A stretch of DNA of 64,000 nt from Candidatus Endomicrobiellum calonymphae (GCA_031269945.1 JAISYK010000007.1:1-64000), one strand, 5' to 3'; shown: positions 31,120-43,167, numbered from the stretch's first letter. Numbers and translations are program-made. The notes: a model not told the origin generated them from the letters alone.

Positions 31120-32020
31120 AAATGATAAAATCCTTCTTTTTACTTGAGATCTTTAGGGTGTGATATGTGCACTTCAGATCTTTCAAGAGAAATAAAAAAA
31201 TCGATTCTTCATGTTACATTTTGTTGTTGGATGTGTTGCCCCAAAATTGGTTGATGATGAATTTTTTGATTATATATATAAAAGTAAATGATGATGTAGA
31301 TGCTTTTAGTATCTTGCCTACAAAATAGTTCTTATGTTTAAGAAAAATTTTGAAAAAGATTTAAAGCCATTTTATTGAACAGCATCATGATAAAATTGTA
31401 CCAGTTGACTATTATTACATAAGTCCTCAAGTTTGGGCGTATAGCGGTAGGATAAAAAATATGCGAGGTAGTAAAAAAATGTTTGTAATTTTTGCGTTTG
31501 GGAAAAATTGTGTCAAGACGATGATGTTGATGCCGTTTTTGTCGGAAATGCCTTAATAGATAATATACAAAAAGGTAAATTTTACAGGGATTTTTTTGTG
31601 TATGTTCCCATGTAGTTGTAAAAATACAATTAAGTGTCATCCTCTTGTCATTAAAGCTGTTAAAGCTGTTAAAATACTTAAGTGTCAAGTGTAAAAATTA
31701 AATGCAGAGTTTATAATGTTTAGTGCAACTGAGAGTATTTATTTTCGTTTGGCGGAATATATTGAGATTTGTAAATCTGTAAATTTTGAAAGAAGAAAAT
31801 CAGTAGACTTTACTATTTGCACTTCCAAAACTGTAAATCCTGTAAAGACACTGATGGTAATTTCTATCTAAACTATTTTTTTGTAAAAGCAGTAATCATA
31901 AAAGTAAAATATATAATCTTGACAAATATTTTAGCTGATAAAAACGTTATTTCGAAATTTGTGCGAGTTAACTAACGCAAAACCAAAGGAAATTGCACTC
32001 TCTGTACTAGTTGCAATTGG
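31120..32020 (+). pseudogene. lpxB: lpxB (lipid-A-disaccharide synthase) remnant
   Basis: GDMCTSDLSREIKK, YYYISPQVWAYSGRIKNMRG, FVIFAFG, VKYIILTNILADKNVISKFVR; interrupted by stops/frameshifts. Confidence 0.88.
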
Positions 32021-32186
32021 AACCCAGAAATCACACATATAAAAATAAGGAGTTAAACGCTCGTAATCTCTGAAGTGAACAAAACAGATGCTGAGGCTAT
32101 TTATTTAATCCGGTTGAGATTATAAATAATACAAAATAAAAATCCACGATCTTATCAATTTATGAGCATCTCATGTCTATTATTAA

Positions 32187-32378
32187 CTATATTGCTTTTT
32201 TAATTTTGTTTGACTTGATGCAGGACGTGCAAACATACTTATGTTTCTTCTTCCCGTCAATAATAATGTCTAAACTTTGCAAATTAGGCTTGAAAAGTCT
32301 TTTGGAAACTTTGTTTGAGTGACTGACCGTATTTCCTGATCTCGAACTTTTGCTGCAAATTACGCACCTGTAGGACAC
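32187..32378 (-). CDS. rpmB: 50S ribosomal protein L28
   Basis: [64 protein letters not shown]28 signature, intact. Confidence 0.9.
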   Translation of the reverse strand: MSYRCVICSKSSRSGNTVSHSNKVSKRLFKPNLQSLDIIIDGKKKHKYVCTSCIKSNKIKKAI

Positions 32379-32639
32379 TTTACATCCCTCCCCCTGAAAC
32401 TTGAATTGACTATATTTTAACTGTTCATTGAAATTAAATTCTAACCACCTTTATATTATAATAAATTTGCTAAATTTAGGGATAGGATTGCAAAACTCAA
32501 AAGGGTGTGGAGTTCGCACTTACACATATGTTTTCGAAATTTGGCGTAAAAACTATTACTAAGATTTACTTACTTTTCCCCAACTCGCTATTAAGATAGA
32601 ACGAAAACCTTCCCATAAGTGGTACTTAAAAATAGTCAC

Positions 32640-34600
32640 AAAATTGTTGTACATTTAGTAGAATAGAAGGGGCATATGAGAGGAAATTTACAAAAAACAG
32701 TATCTTTTAAGTATAAAAAAAGATATTTGAGAACATTTATATGCCTCATATTTGTTTTTTAGGAAATTGATATATTTACTTCTATAAAAGGAGTTTTTAA
32801 TCATGTACTTTTACCTGTGTTTATGGTGAAATAAAAATAAAATACAATAGTACTTTTCACTTTTATTCTAGTAGACGATTATGAAATTGTAAAGAAAATG
32901 ATACTTCTTACTTTGTTATTCAGAAGGGTTGGTTTCGTTCATCTTGCTTTGTGCAAAAAGGTAACCCAGGTATGCATTATGCGGAAATGCATATACGATG
33001 TGCTGAGTGTACGATTATATTGTCATATAAAAGTTATTGACCCTGTAAGTAATTGAATATTAAAAGTAAGTGTTCATATACGCAATACTGCGTTAGTGAG
33101 AATTCATTATCCAGATAGTTTTAGGGGGTGCTGAAAACGTGCACAGATCGTTTTCGTTGGGGAAATTTTTTTGTATTGAACTCTGCGTTGTGTCTATCAC
33201 AAAATAATTTAAAAAAATAGTAAAAAAATAAAAATTGCGAGTCAAAGTTAAATTTGCTGAAAAATTGAAAAACAATTTAAAACTTGAGTTTATAAGTGAT
33301 CAAGCAAAAAGTTAATAAAAAATATATTTAGTAACATGCAGAGCGAACATTCCATGAATAAAATACTAATTGGCGATGTTTGTTGCATTGTGAAAAAGTT
33401 GTTGTTGCACTAAGTACAATAAAATTACTTGTTATAGAAAATAAGTTGTCAAACAACGATTATCGTGTCGATTGTGAAAAATATTAGCTAAACAATATTA
33501 TTTATCATCGCAAAATAAATGTTAGATTTGCTTTCAAGAATTAGCGTTGAAATTGCGTTATTGACTGATTTATCATTAAAGAAAAAAGATAAAAAAAGAT
33601 GTGATGTTGGCGAATTTTGACAGTAATGATATACAACAGATAGCAATCGGTAACGCATTCGTTGGTGGTTATTAAAGATAGGGCAGAGTTTGCAAATATA
33701 TCATTAATTAGTGATTGACGAGCAATATAAATTTGGTGTTTAACAAAAATTTAGCATTAAAAAATGTCTTCCCATGATGCGCTTGATTATGACTGCAACA
33801 CCACCTATACCGAGTGCGTCGTCTATGAATTAAATTATATATGGAGAGATGATAAGATGGGATCTATAATCAAAATATTTTCGCACTTGCAGGCTTTCTG
33901 TAATAGCTTATGTTCCAGATGATAAAACTGCGTATCAAAAAAAACAATTGAGAAACTTAAAAGAGTGGTACCCAAGCGTAATAATATGTACAGTGCGCCC
34001 ACTTCTTGATGATTCTGAAGAGTCTGATTTGAAGTCACTTGTGTAAGAAAAAAAAATGCTGCCTTAAATGCGTAGTTTAAAAATTTTAGAATTAGATTAT
34101 TCCGCAGTCAATTTAGATCGAAAAAAGATGAAGCGTTACTAAATTTAAAAATAAAGAAATTGATAGGTTAATATTTATAACAATGATTGTAGTATGTGGG
34201 GTAAGACATACTTTATGATCTGGTATAACAGCGATGATATACAACATGCTGAAAGATTTGGGTACCACAATTGTGTCAATTGAGATGTAAAATTGGTAAA
34301 ATTAACAAGCGATTCCATCTTATACAAAAATCAAAAAGCGAATTTTCAGATAAAAGGATTGAATTATAGAATTAGCAAATGACGAATTTAAGATTGGTGA
34401 GGTAAGTAGATCTTAAAATATGTGTAAGCTTGAGAGAACTTTATAGAGATAATGCAGCATGAATTTTCAAAATTCAAAGCTGATGATGATATAGCAAAAG
34501 ATGTGGATATTGTTGAGTACGCAAAAAATTGTGCAAAAAAAATGTTGCGATGATCCTACGTTATCAAAAAAGAAAAAAAACTTTTGTGTTAAAAAGCTTG
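32640..34600 (+). pseudogene. recG: recG (ATP-dependent DNA helicase) remnant
   Basis: MNKILIGDV + frameshift EKVVVALST (Walker A region), VKVKFAEKLKNNLKLEFISDQAKS, VPDDKTAYQ...RPLLDDSEESDLKSLV, DIQHAERFG, ELANDEFKIGE, MQHEFSKFKADDDIAKDVDIVEYAKNCAK in RecG order. Confidence 0.88.
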
Positions 34601-35302
34601 TATTTAAGTGTTTTTTTGTGAAAAAGATTTTAATTAGTATATGTTAGATCTCTACTTTTATTAAAACTAAAACTGTTTGAGTAGTTGAAAAAGTTTGTTA
34701 AGGTCAGATAAGTTTATCTACGCATTTGTTGGAATATTTGTGAAGTTTGTATGGTTTTTAGCGACGCTTCTATTTTTTATATTTGGAAGAGCTGCGATTA
34801 TTTGCCATAGTTCGTTTGACTTTCTCATTAAGTGTTCTTTAACTGTGTATTTTACTTAGGTTTTTCATAAAGTCACTCCAATAGTAATTTTTTTGTTACC
34901 ATTTGATTTGTGATTTTATTGTTTTTTTTGTTTCGCATGTAAAACTATCGTAGTGTTTTAATGTCTTTATGATTAGTTCTAATCCACTTTTTGAATTTAT
35001 TTCGTTTATGTGTTTTGCATATACGATGGTGTAATCAGTTTTTTGTATTTTAGTTCATGAAAAGCTAGTTCATGATAGATGCGGTAATCGAAATATAAGT
35101 ATAAGCACAGTATAATTTTTGAAAAATTGTCATATTTTTTGTTTTATTTAAAGCGAGAATTATTAACATACTCGATAATTTTTTTTCCTTTTTTCATAAC
35201 TAAAAGTCTTCTAGATTTTTTTTTGATATAATCAACAGAGTGTTGGGCTTGGGCTTTAAGTATTAAAGAGTGTTGTTTTTAACTTAAAAGTAATTTTAAT
35301 AA

Positions 35303-36787
35303 ATGGTAACTGAATTACTTTGTATCAACAAAAGTGTATATGACAAAAATTTAACAAAGATAAAAATTGCTGGGCGTTTTATTGTAAATATGAGTATTTT
35401 TAATAACGTAAAAAGACAATATTGGACCGCTGGGGGTTATTTAGAATTTTTGAAAATAGCGGTTCCTCTTATTGTTTCTACAAGTGTTGGGGCAATTCAG
35501 CTTTTTATAAATAGAACTTTTCTCTCTTTATATTCTCAGGAGACTTTCGCTGCTTCTGCCCCAGCTGGTATTTCTAATTGGGCGATTGTTACTCTCTTTC
35601 TTGGAACTTTAGCATACGTTGATGTTTTTGTAGCACAATATTATGGTAAGGGAGAGTATCAAGAGATAGGTCCATCAATTTGGCAAAGTGTTTATCTAGC
35701 ACTGATCGCGGCTTTTGTGATTCTTTGTATTTCTTTTTTATCTGAAAATATCTTTATGAATATAGGGCACCCATACGCTGTGGCATGCGAGGAAGTAAAG
35801 TTTTTTAAAGTATTGTGTTATGGTGCCTTCCCAACTCTATCTGTGGCGGCGTTGTCTGGTTTTTACGCTGGGAGGGGCAAGACTAAAGTAGTTTTATTAG
35901 TTGGTGTTTGTGGTGTTATAATAAATATTATTCTGGATGTTTGTTTAATTTTCGGGTATTTAGGGTTTCCAAGATTGGGTATTCTTGGCTCAGCGTGGTC
36001 AAGCAATATCTCTTCAACTATTATGTTTATAATTTATGTTTTTATGATTATTGCAAAAAGCAATAGTGTTTATAATACGAGATGTATTAAACCTAATTTT
36101 AATTTTATGAAAAGGTTATTGCGTTATGGTTTTCCAAATGGGGTTCAATTTTTTTTTGATATGACGGGATTTGGAATTTTTATACTTATAGTTGGAACAC
36201 TTGGTATTACAGAGCTTACGGCTAGTAACATAGTTTTAAATGTAAATAATCTGATTGTTATGCCTCTTGTGGGGTGTGGTATGGCAATATCAATAATGGT
36301 TGGTAATTATTTGGGTAAGAATGAAACATCTCTTGCAAAAATTAGCGTTAAATCTGCTACTCACATAATGTATGCCTATTCAGTAATTGTTATTTTTATC
36401 TTAATTTTATTGTCAAATAAGCTTTTTTATCCATTTTCGTATGGATCGCAAGTCTTGTTAATGGATAGGGTAAAACCAATGGCTGTAAATCTTTTAAAAA
36501 TTTTAGCGATATACTTAATCTTTGATACTACTGGGATAATTTTTGCATCGGCTATTAAAGGCGCTGGCGACACGGTATTTATCATGAAGGTACTTACAAT
36601 CTTCACTGTAATTTTTGTAATTATACCGACATATCTCATTGTAATAGTCTTTAAATTTGGTATGTATGCTGCATGGTGTTTTATGCTGACTTATAGCATA
36701 GCTCTTGCAATTAATTTTTATTGTAGATATCGATCCGGTAAATGGAAAAGAATGCGTGTTATAGATATGAATGTTGTTGATGATTGA
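35303..36787 (+). CDS. MATE family efflux transporter
   Basis: Twelve-TM-like; PLIVSTSVGAIQLFINRTFLSLYS..., LPTLSVAALSGFYAGRGKTKVVLLVGVCGVIINIILDVCLIFG; likely start at 35390. Confidence 0.88.
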   Translation: MVTELLCINKSVYDKNLTKIKIAGRFIVNMSIFNNVKRQYWTAGGYLEFLKIAVPLIVSTSVGAIQLFINRTFLSLYSQETFAASAPAGISNWAIVTLFLGTLAYVDVFVAQYYGKGEYQEIGPSIWQSVYLALIAAFVILCISFLSENIFMNIGHPYAVACEEVKFFKVLCYGAFPTLSVAALSGFYAGRGKTKVVLLVGVCGVIINIILDVCLIFGYLGFPRLGILGSAWSSNISSTIMFIIYVFMIIAKSNSVYNTRCIKPNFNFMKRLLRYGFPNGVQFFFDMTGFGIFILIVGTLGITELTASNIVLNVNNLIVMPLVGCGMAISIMVGNYLGKNETSLAKISVKSATHIMYAYSVIVIFILILLSNKLFYPFSYGSQVLLMDRVKPMAVNLLKILAIYLIFDTTGIIFASAIKGAGDTVFIMKVLTIFTVIFVIIPTYLIVIVFKFGMYAAWCFMLTYSIALAINFYCRYRSGKWKRMRVIDMNVVDD

Positions 36788-37009
36788 GACCGATTGCAAA
36801 AATGAAGTTAAAATACTTATATAATCAAAGCTGCTAGCACATTGTGGAGGATGGGGAATGATGGATATTTGTTTGGAATGGAAATTTAATGAATTTAATA
36901 AGGTTTTTGTAGTTTTAGGTTTATTTGTTGATGTAGTGTAAATATTAAGATTTAGCATTTTTTACAAAGGATTAATGTAAGAAATAGGAAGGGGTAAGAA
37001 AAAAAAATA

Positions 37010-38690
37010 GGCTTTTATATGGGAATTGCCATTCAAATTATAGTTGTTTTTACTGCTAAAAGCGTCAGATGCCGTACGCCAGTTTATTGATGTGAATTGA
37101 TGACGTAAGGACTAGAAATAAATTTTGCAAAAGAAATTCGGGGCAACTTATATAGTAAAATTATTTTTCAAGATTTGAAGTTTTTTTTTATAAAAACAAT
37201 TCAGAAAATTTTTTAGTATGTTTTATTGGTAGTTTAAGTACAAATACAACGGGAGAAGCCGTACTAATAGGAATCGTAAATTAAATCACAGCTTCTGCTA
37301 AAGATGCATCTTCGGAAGTCTTTTTGGATTTTTCTTATGTTCGAAAAAACTTGATATAGTTATCGTTGTGCTGATATTTTCCATATTAGCGTTTTATCCA
37401 AAAGTGTATTTTTTTGGTAGAGTGGAAAATAAAAAATGTTTTTTCGAATGTTATAGTGCTCTTAGTAATTTGTATCTATTTTTAACTCAATCTTTTCAAG
37501 GAGTTAAGGTTATCAAATTTTGTAATACGGAAGAAATTGAGTCACAAAAAATGATAGGTAGATGGTGTTGTTGAGATAGCAAGCGTTCAAATAAAGGTGA
37601 TAAAATAATAACATTTTAAGTCCTTTGGTAGATGAGGAATTCTTTGAAAAAGTTGTTATAACTGCAGATTTCATTTATGGAGAATGTAGGGTTTATGTAT
37701 AGTCATCTCGCTGTAGACAAGTTTTATGGATTTTCTGGTTGCCAATAAGTCCATTGTATGAACATCCAAAATCTTTAACGAATTTAGGCTCATATATACA
37801 CAGAGGGTGGGTGGGGAAAACTGTTGTTGATCGTGTTTTGCAGTAACGTATCGGAATTTTAAAATAGTTGATAAATCCAATGAGAAAATATTAAAAGAAA
37901 TATATGAGCTTATAAATATCGCAAATATTAGATTTAGTTATATTTCTGGCGTCGAAATTTCACATAGCATTAATTTGAATCTAAATAAAGTGAAAGGAGT
38001 TGCGTTAGTCGATGCTGCGGGTTTTGTGGAATCTACTTTAATTTAATGTTAATGGGTTTTGATGTTGTAAGAGGAAGTGTAAAAATTGATGAGAAAAATA
38101 TAAGGAGATGCAGAAATGAAGGAATTGGTAGATAATTGTAGTTTTTGTATCTCGAGATGTTGTGTTTTAATGTTTTAATGACATTACTTAAATAGTACTT
38201 TAATGAATAGATAGGGGTAAACGCTACGAATGATGAAACTACGAAAGCGGTCGTCTTAAAAGACTTCAATATGTAATCTTAATAGTAATTCAAAAAAAAA
38301 GTTGACACGCTACGGACGCGTTTGTAGAGGAAAGAAACAATAATTTATTGTGTGGATAGAAATAAATGATGTATGTTTGTAAGAAATTGGTGAAGCTGCA
38401 AATTTTTTGAATTACATGTCCTAAAGAATGGTACAAGAAAGTCTCGAAGTACTAATGAAAGGAAAAATCTATAGCTGTGGCACACCGCTTTCTACGATAA
38501 TTAAGTTTCGATAGAATATAGTATGTGTTTTCGAATCTGGCAATATTGTGGAACTTGGAATTTATTAAGGACTTATTGGTTTAAATGAATATTGTACGAA
38601 TCTTTACAATGTTCGGCTTATGCAAAATTGATTTGTAGAATTTAAGGTTACGATCGTTGTTAAAAATTTTTGATTTTTGTATAGTACAAG
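37010..38690 (+). pseudogene. msbA: ABC exporter MsbA-like remnant
   Basis: SALSNLYLFLTQSFQGVKVIKFCNTEEIESQK, NATNDETTKAVVLKDFN, KSIAVAHRF / VFESGNIVELGIY / GLNEYCTNLYNVRLMQN; MsbA order with many stops. Confidence 0.82.
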
Positions 38691-38699
38691 TCTAAAAAT

Positions 38700-39872
38700 A
38701 TGAATAATATTAAGCAAATTAGTAATTATGTCTCAAGCATTATTAAGGACATAAAGAAAAATGGTGATAAAGCCGTTTTTAAATATCTTAAAAAGTTTGA
38801 TGATGTGAGTTTATCTAAAAAAGGATATAGGGTTTATCAAGAAGTAATGGATAATGCTGTTGATCAGGTTCCAAGGTCGTTAAAAAATGCAATAAGATCT
38901 TCTTATTTAAATGTTTTAAAATACCATAAGTACGAATACTCTAAAATTAAGAAGACGTGGAAATATGAAAAAAATGGATTAAAAGTGGGACAATTTTATA
39001 CGCCTGTAGAATCTGTTGGCGTTTACGTGCCGGGAGGGCGCTTTGCATATCCATCAACTGTCATTATGACTGTGGTTCCTGCCGTCGTAGCCGGCGTAAA
39101 GAGAATAATAGTAACCACTCCACCAAAAAATATGAGTAGTGTAGTTTTGTTTGCTGCAAAACTGTGTGGGGTAAGGGAAATATACTGTGTTGGCGGAGTA
39201 ATGGCTGTGGCGGTACTTGCTTACGGAACAGAAACATTAGAAAAAGTTGATATGGTTGTTGGACCAGGGAATGCTTATGTGAATGAAGCTAAGAGGCAAG
39301 TCTTTGGGTGCGTAGGTATAGATTCTCTTGCTGGACCCAGTGAGGTGGCAATAGTTGCGGATGAGGGTGTCCCTGCAAATTACGTTGTTGCTGATATAAT
39401 GGCTCAAGTAGAGCATGATCCTATGGCAAGGGCTTATCTTTTGTGTAAATCTAAAAATAAAATATCTGAAGTTAAAGAATTGCTTCCTAAAGAAGCTTTC
39501 AAACAATTGAAAATAGAATTTTGCTCTTTGGATGAGGCTATTGAAAAAGTTAATAATATAGCTCCTGAACACTTGGAATTGTTGGTGAAGGACTATAAAA
39601 CTTTATTGAAAAATGTCAAAAATGCAGGGGCAATTTTCGCAGGCTATCAAACTCCTACTGCTTCTGGCGATTATTGGGCAGGACCATCGCATGTTTTGCC
39701 TACAAATGGGTCTGCAAAATTTTCGAGCGGTGTTTCAGTGATGACGTTTTTAAAGAGGTCTACGTACGTAGAAATGAACAAAAAAAATAAAAAGGCGTAC
39801 AGAACTATTGCTAGTTTTGCACAATCTGAAGGTATGAAGTATCACAAGGAATCTTCAGTGATAAGAATATGA
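38700..39872 (+). CDS. hisD: Histidinol dehydrogenase
   Basis: VGVYVPGGRFAYPSTVIMTVVPAVVAGVKRI, VGPGNAYVNEAKRQVFG.VGIDSLAGPSEV, ASGDYWAGPSHVLPTNGSAKF. Confidence 0.97.
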   Translation: MNNIKQISNYVSSIIKDIKKNGDKAVFKYLKKFDDVSLSKKGYRVYQEVMDNAVDQVPRSLKNAIRSSYLNVLKYHKYEYSKIKKTWKYEKNGLKVGQFYTPVESVGVYVPGGRFAYPSTVIMTVVPAVVAGVKRIIVTTPPKNMSSVVLFAAKLCGVREIYCVGGVMAVAVLAYGTETLEKVDMVVGPGNAYVNEAKRQVFGCVGIDSLAGPSEVAIVADEGVPANYVVADIMAQVEHDPMARAYLLCKSKNKISEVKELLPKEAFKQLKIEFCSLDEAIEKVNNIAPEHLELLVKDYKTLLKNVKNAGAIFAGYQTPTASGDYWAGPSHVLPTNGSAKFSSGVSVMTFLKRSTYVEMNKKNKKAYRTIASFAQSEGMKYHKESSVIRI

Positions 39873-40459
39873 GTCAAAGAAAAGCAAAAATTGTGAGAAA
39901 AACTAGAGAAACTTGTATTTCTGTTGAAATTAACCTCGATAGATGTTTTGTATCATCAGTATCAACCACTATAGGCTTTTTAGATCACATGTTTGAACTT
40001 TTTGCTATGCATTCAGGAATAGGTTTTAAAATTAAAGCTGAAGGGGATACCCGTGTAGATGATCATCATTTAGTTGAAGATTCGGGGATTGCTATTGGTC
40101 AAGCTTTTAAAAAAGCTCTCGGAGATAAAAGAGGTATTGTGAGATATGGGCATTTTCTTTTGCCCATGGATGAGGCTTTGAGTTATGTGGCTTTAGATTT
40201 ATCAGGTAGATCTTACTTAAGCTATGAGGTAAATATAAAGTTTCAAAAAAGTGGATTTAACTATGACTTAATACGAGAATTTTTTTGTGCTCTTGCGAAT
40301 AATGCCGGGATCACGTTACACATCAAGATGATTAAGGGAAGGAATAATCATCATATAGCAGAATCTGTTTTTAAAGCTTTTGGTCATGCTTTAGGAAGAG
40401 CAGTAGTACATTTAAATAGTGAAAAATTATCTATACTTTCAACTAAAGGAGTTCTCTAA
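39869..40459 (+). CDS. hisB: Imidazoleglycerol-phosphate dehydratase
   Basis: GFLDHMFELFAMHSGIGFKIKAEGDTRVDDHHLVEDSGIAIGQA; monofunctional. Confidence 0.97.
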   Translation: MSQRKAKIVRKTRETCISVEINLDRCFVSSVSTTIGFLDHMFELFAMHSGIGFKIKAEGDTRVDDHHLVEDSGIAIGQAFKKALGDKRGIVRYGHFLLPMDEALSYVALDLSGRSYLSYEVNIKFQKSGFNYDLIREFFCALANNAGITLHIKMIKGRNNHHIAESVFKAFGHALGRAVVHLNSEKLSILSTKGVL

Positions 40460-40463
40460 AATA

Positions 40464-41102
40464 GTGCAACGAATAAGAATTGCAGTTATAGATTATGGTT
40501 TTGGCAACATTAAAAGTGTTATAAATGCTTTATATTATTGCGGCGTCGAGGCTTGTGTTATTGATTCACCTTTAAAAATTTCAGGCTTTGGTGGTGTAAT
40601 ACTTCCTGGTGTTGGAGCATTTGGACCTGCTGCAGATTTTTTAAGAACTAAAGATTTTGATAAAGCTATACGTGATTATGTAGATTCCGGGAAAATGCTT
40701 TACGGAATATGTTTGGGATTTCAACTCTTGTTTACTAGAGGCTATGAGAGTGGTAATCATGAGGGGCTTGATCTTATATCTGGAGAAGTAAAAAAATTTG
40801 AGTTTAAAGACGAACTATTAAAAATTCCACATATGGGTTGGAATGACGTAAATGTAGAAGATAGTTTATACACAAAGAAAATGTTTCTTTCGATAAATGA
40901 TAGAGAAAGCTTTTATTTCGTACACTCTTACTACGTAATACCTGAGAACCTTTTGTGCATTTCCAGCACGTGCGAATACGGTTTAAAATTTTGTTCTTCC
41001 GTAGCCTATAAAAATTTATGGGGTAGTCAGTTCCATCCTGAAAAAAGTGGGAAAGCGGGATTAAAGATTTTAAGTAACTTTGTAAAAGAGGTAGGTAGAT
41101 GA
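40464..41102 (+). CDS. hisH: Imidazole glycerol phosphate synthase subunit HisH
   Basis: [47 protein letters not shown]; likely GTG start at 40464 (ORF track 40419). Confidence 0.95.
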   Translation: MQRIRIAVIDYGFGNIKSVINALYYCGVEACVIDSPLKISGFGGVILPGVGAFGPAADFLRTKDFDKAIRDYVDSGKMLYGICLGFQLLFTRGYESGNHEGLDLISGEVKKFEFKDELLKIPHMGWNDVNVEDSLYTKKMFLSINDRESFYFVHSYYVIPENLLCISSTCEYGLKFCSSVAYKNLWGSQFHPEKSGKAGLKILSNFVKEVGR

Positions 41103-41821
41103 TTGTTATACCGGCAATTGATGTAAGACAAGGTAATTCAGTAAGACTAAAGCAAGGAAAAATCGATGCTGAAACTATTTATTCAACAGATCCAATTTTT
41201 ATTGCAAAGCTTTGGAAGGCAAAAGGAGCACAGCGTATACATGTTGTGGATTTAGATGGTGTTTTTAATGGAATGAACATAAATAAAGATATTATTAGGA
41301 ATATATGTGCAGAAGTTGATATTCCCATTGAAGTAGGTGGCGGAATAAGAGATATGAATAAAGTAAGAGAAGTTTTTGATATGGGTGCTTCGCACGTAAT
41401 TCTGGGCACAGTGGCTGTTTATAACCCTGAAATTGTAAGAAAGTCTATAGATAAGTATGGATCTAAAAAAATAATCGTTGCTGTTGATGCGAAAGATGGA
41501 AAAATTGCAATAGGCGGCTGGAAAGATATAACTCCAGTTGATATTTTAGAACTTGTAAATAGACTTAAGAAGATAGGAGTTGAGGAGATTTTATATACCG
41601 ATATAACTAGAGATGGAATGTTTACAGGTCTTGATTTATCAGGGCTTGAAAAATTATGTGAGAGTGGTTTGAGGATAATTGCTTCAGGGGGTGTAAGGAC
41701 TGTTGATGACTTAATTGAATTAAAAAAATATGAAGAGAGAGGTGTTTTTGCTGTAGTAGTTGGCAGTGCACTGTATACAAGTGATTTTAAGCTTGAGGAT
41801 GCAATAAAAAGAGTTAAATAA
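41099..41821 (+). CDS. hisA: Phosphoribosylformimino-5-aminoimidazole carboxamide ribotide isomerase
   Basis: [40 protein letters not shown]. Confidence 0.97.
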   Translation: MIVIPAIDVRQGNSVRLKQGKIDAETIYSTDPIFIAKLWKAKGAQRIHVVDLDGVFNGMNINKDIIRNICAEVDIPIEVGGGIRDMNKVREVFDMGASHVILGTVAVYNPEIVRKSIDKYGSKKIIVAVDAKDGKIAIGGWKDITPVDILELVNRLKKIGVEEILYTDITRDGMFTGLDLSGLEKLCESGLRIIASGGVRTVDDLIELKKYEERGVFAVVVGSALYTSDFKLEDAIKRVK

Positions 41822-41890
41822 ATATTTTAAAATACTTAGTAGAAGCTGGATTGGATTATAATATAATCAATCCTAAGTTGTGGAAAAGAG

Positions 41891-42664
41891 GTGAATGGTA
41901 GAGTGTTAGGGGTAAGATTAATACCATGTTTGGATGTTGCAAATGGGCGTGTTGTTAAAGGAATGAATTTTGTTAATTTAAAAGATGCAGGTGATCCTGT
42001 TGAAGTGGCGAAACAATATTATTTGGATGGTGCTGATGAAATTGTGTTTTTAGATGTTAACGCAACTCATGAAAGGCGTGATACTACAATTGATTTAGTG
42101 AGAAGAACTGCCGAAAAGGTTTTTATTCCTCTTACAGTGGGAGGGGGAATAAGGACTATTGAGGATATAAGAAATCTTTTAAATGCAGGGGCAGATAAAG
42201 TTTCACTAAATTCTTCAGCGATTAAAAATCCTGAAATTGTTAAAAAAGCAAGCGATAAATTTGGTATTCAGTGCATAGTAGTCGCAGTAGATGCAAAAAA
42301 ATCAGGTAAGAAGAGGTGGAATGTGTTTATTCATGGTGGTAGAATAGATACCGGGGTTGACGTCGTTGTTTGGTCTAAAAAAGTTATGAACCTAGGTGCT
42401 GGAGAAATTTTGTTAACTAGCATGGATAAGGATGGGACAAAAGATGGCTATGACTTAGAACTTTTAAAGTCAGTTTCAAATTCTATTAAAATACCTGTTA
42501 TTGCATCTGGCGGTGCTGGAAAAATGGAACATTTTTCTCAAGCTTGTGAATTTGGTGCTTCGGCAATACTTGTTGCCTCTTTGTTTCATTATAATGAGTT
42601 GACAATAAAAGAAGTTAAAAATTATTTAAAGTCTAAAAATATCTCTGTTAGAACAACGAGTTAA
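41891..42664 (+). CDS. hisF: Imidazole glycerol phosphate synthase subunit HisF
   Basis: [62 protein letters not shown]. Confidence 0.97.
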   Translation: MNGRVLGVRLIPCLDVANGRVVKGMNFVNLKDAGDPVEVAKQYYLDGADEIVFLDVNATHERRDTTIDLVRRTAEKVFIPLTVGGGIRTIEDIRNLLNAGADKVSLNSSAIKNPEIVKKASDKFGIQCIVVAVDAKKSGKKRWNVFIHGGRIDTGVDVVVWSKKVMNLGAGEILLTSMDKDGTKDGYDLELLKSVSNSIKIPVIASGGAGKMEHFSQACEFGASAILVASLFHYNELTIKEVKNYLKSKNISVRTTS

Positions 42665-42777
42665 AAAAGATAAAATAAAAGATAAAATTTGTGAATATAT
42701 GATTTTAGGAGGCTAAGTTTGTGCATGTCTTATGTAAAAAAGTTGAAGTGTGGGTGCGTTAAAAAAGAGGTGTTTTT

Positions 42778-43167
42778 ATGAATGATTTTATTGAGAATTT
42801 AAAATTTGATGATAAAGGACTTATTCCAGTTGTAATTCAAGATTGGGAAAGTAATGTAGTTTTGATGATGGCTTATATGAACGAAGAAGCCGTTGAAAGG
42901 ACTCTTGAAACAAAAAAAGCTACTTTTTGGAGTCGTTCTAGAAGATCTTTTTGGGTTAAAGGTGAAGTTTCAGGGAACATACAAGAAGTAAAAGAATTTT
43001 ATTACGATTGTGATGGTGATTGTATTCTTTTAAAAGTAAATCAAATTGGATTAGCAGCATGCCATACTGGACATAGAAGTTGCTTTTTCAAAAAAGTTAC
43101 GTCCCATGGGGCTACGAAAACGGTAGGTAAGATACTATTTGATCCTAGTAAAATTTATAAAGAATGA
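42778..43167 (+). CDS. hisI: Phosphoribosyl-AMP cyclohydrolase
   Basis: [64 protein letters not shown]; no HisE domain. Confidence 0.96.
   Translation: MNDFIENLKFDDKGLIPVVIQDWESNVVLMMAYMNEEAVERTLETKKATFWSRSRRSFWVKGEVSGNIQEVKEFYYDCDGDCILLKVNQIGLAACHTGHRSCFFKKVTSHGATKTVGKILFDPSKIYKE

Noticed and set aside
31338-31688. 116-aa - strand ORF
   Set aside because: Antisense to lpxB remnant where + strand fragments clearly match LpxB.
37368-37574. 68-aa ORF as a stand-alone gene
   Set aside because: Its C-terminal half is an MsbA fragment in the middle of a pseudogene.
38310-38350. Possible RNase P RNA-like motif (GAGGAAAG)
   Set aside because: No surrounding RNase P core; sits in the msbA remnant.
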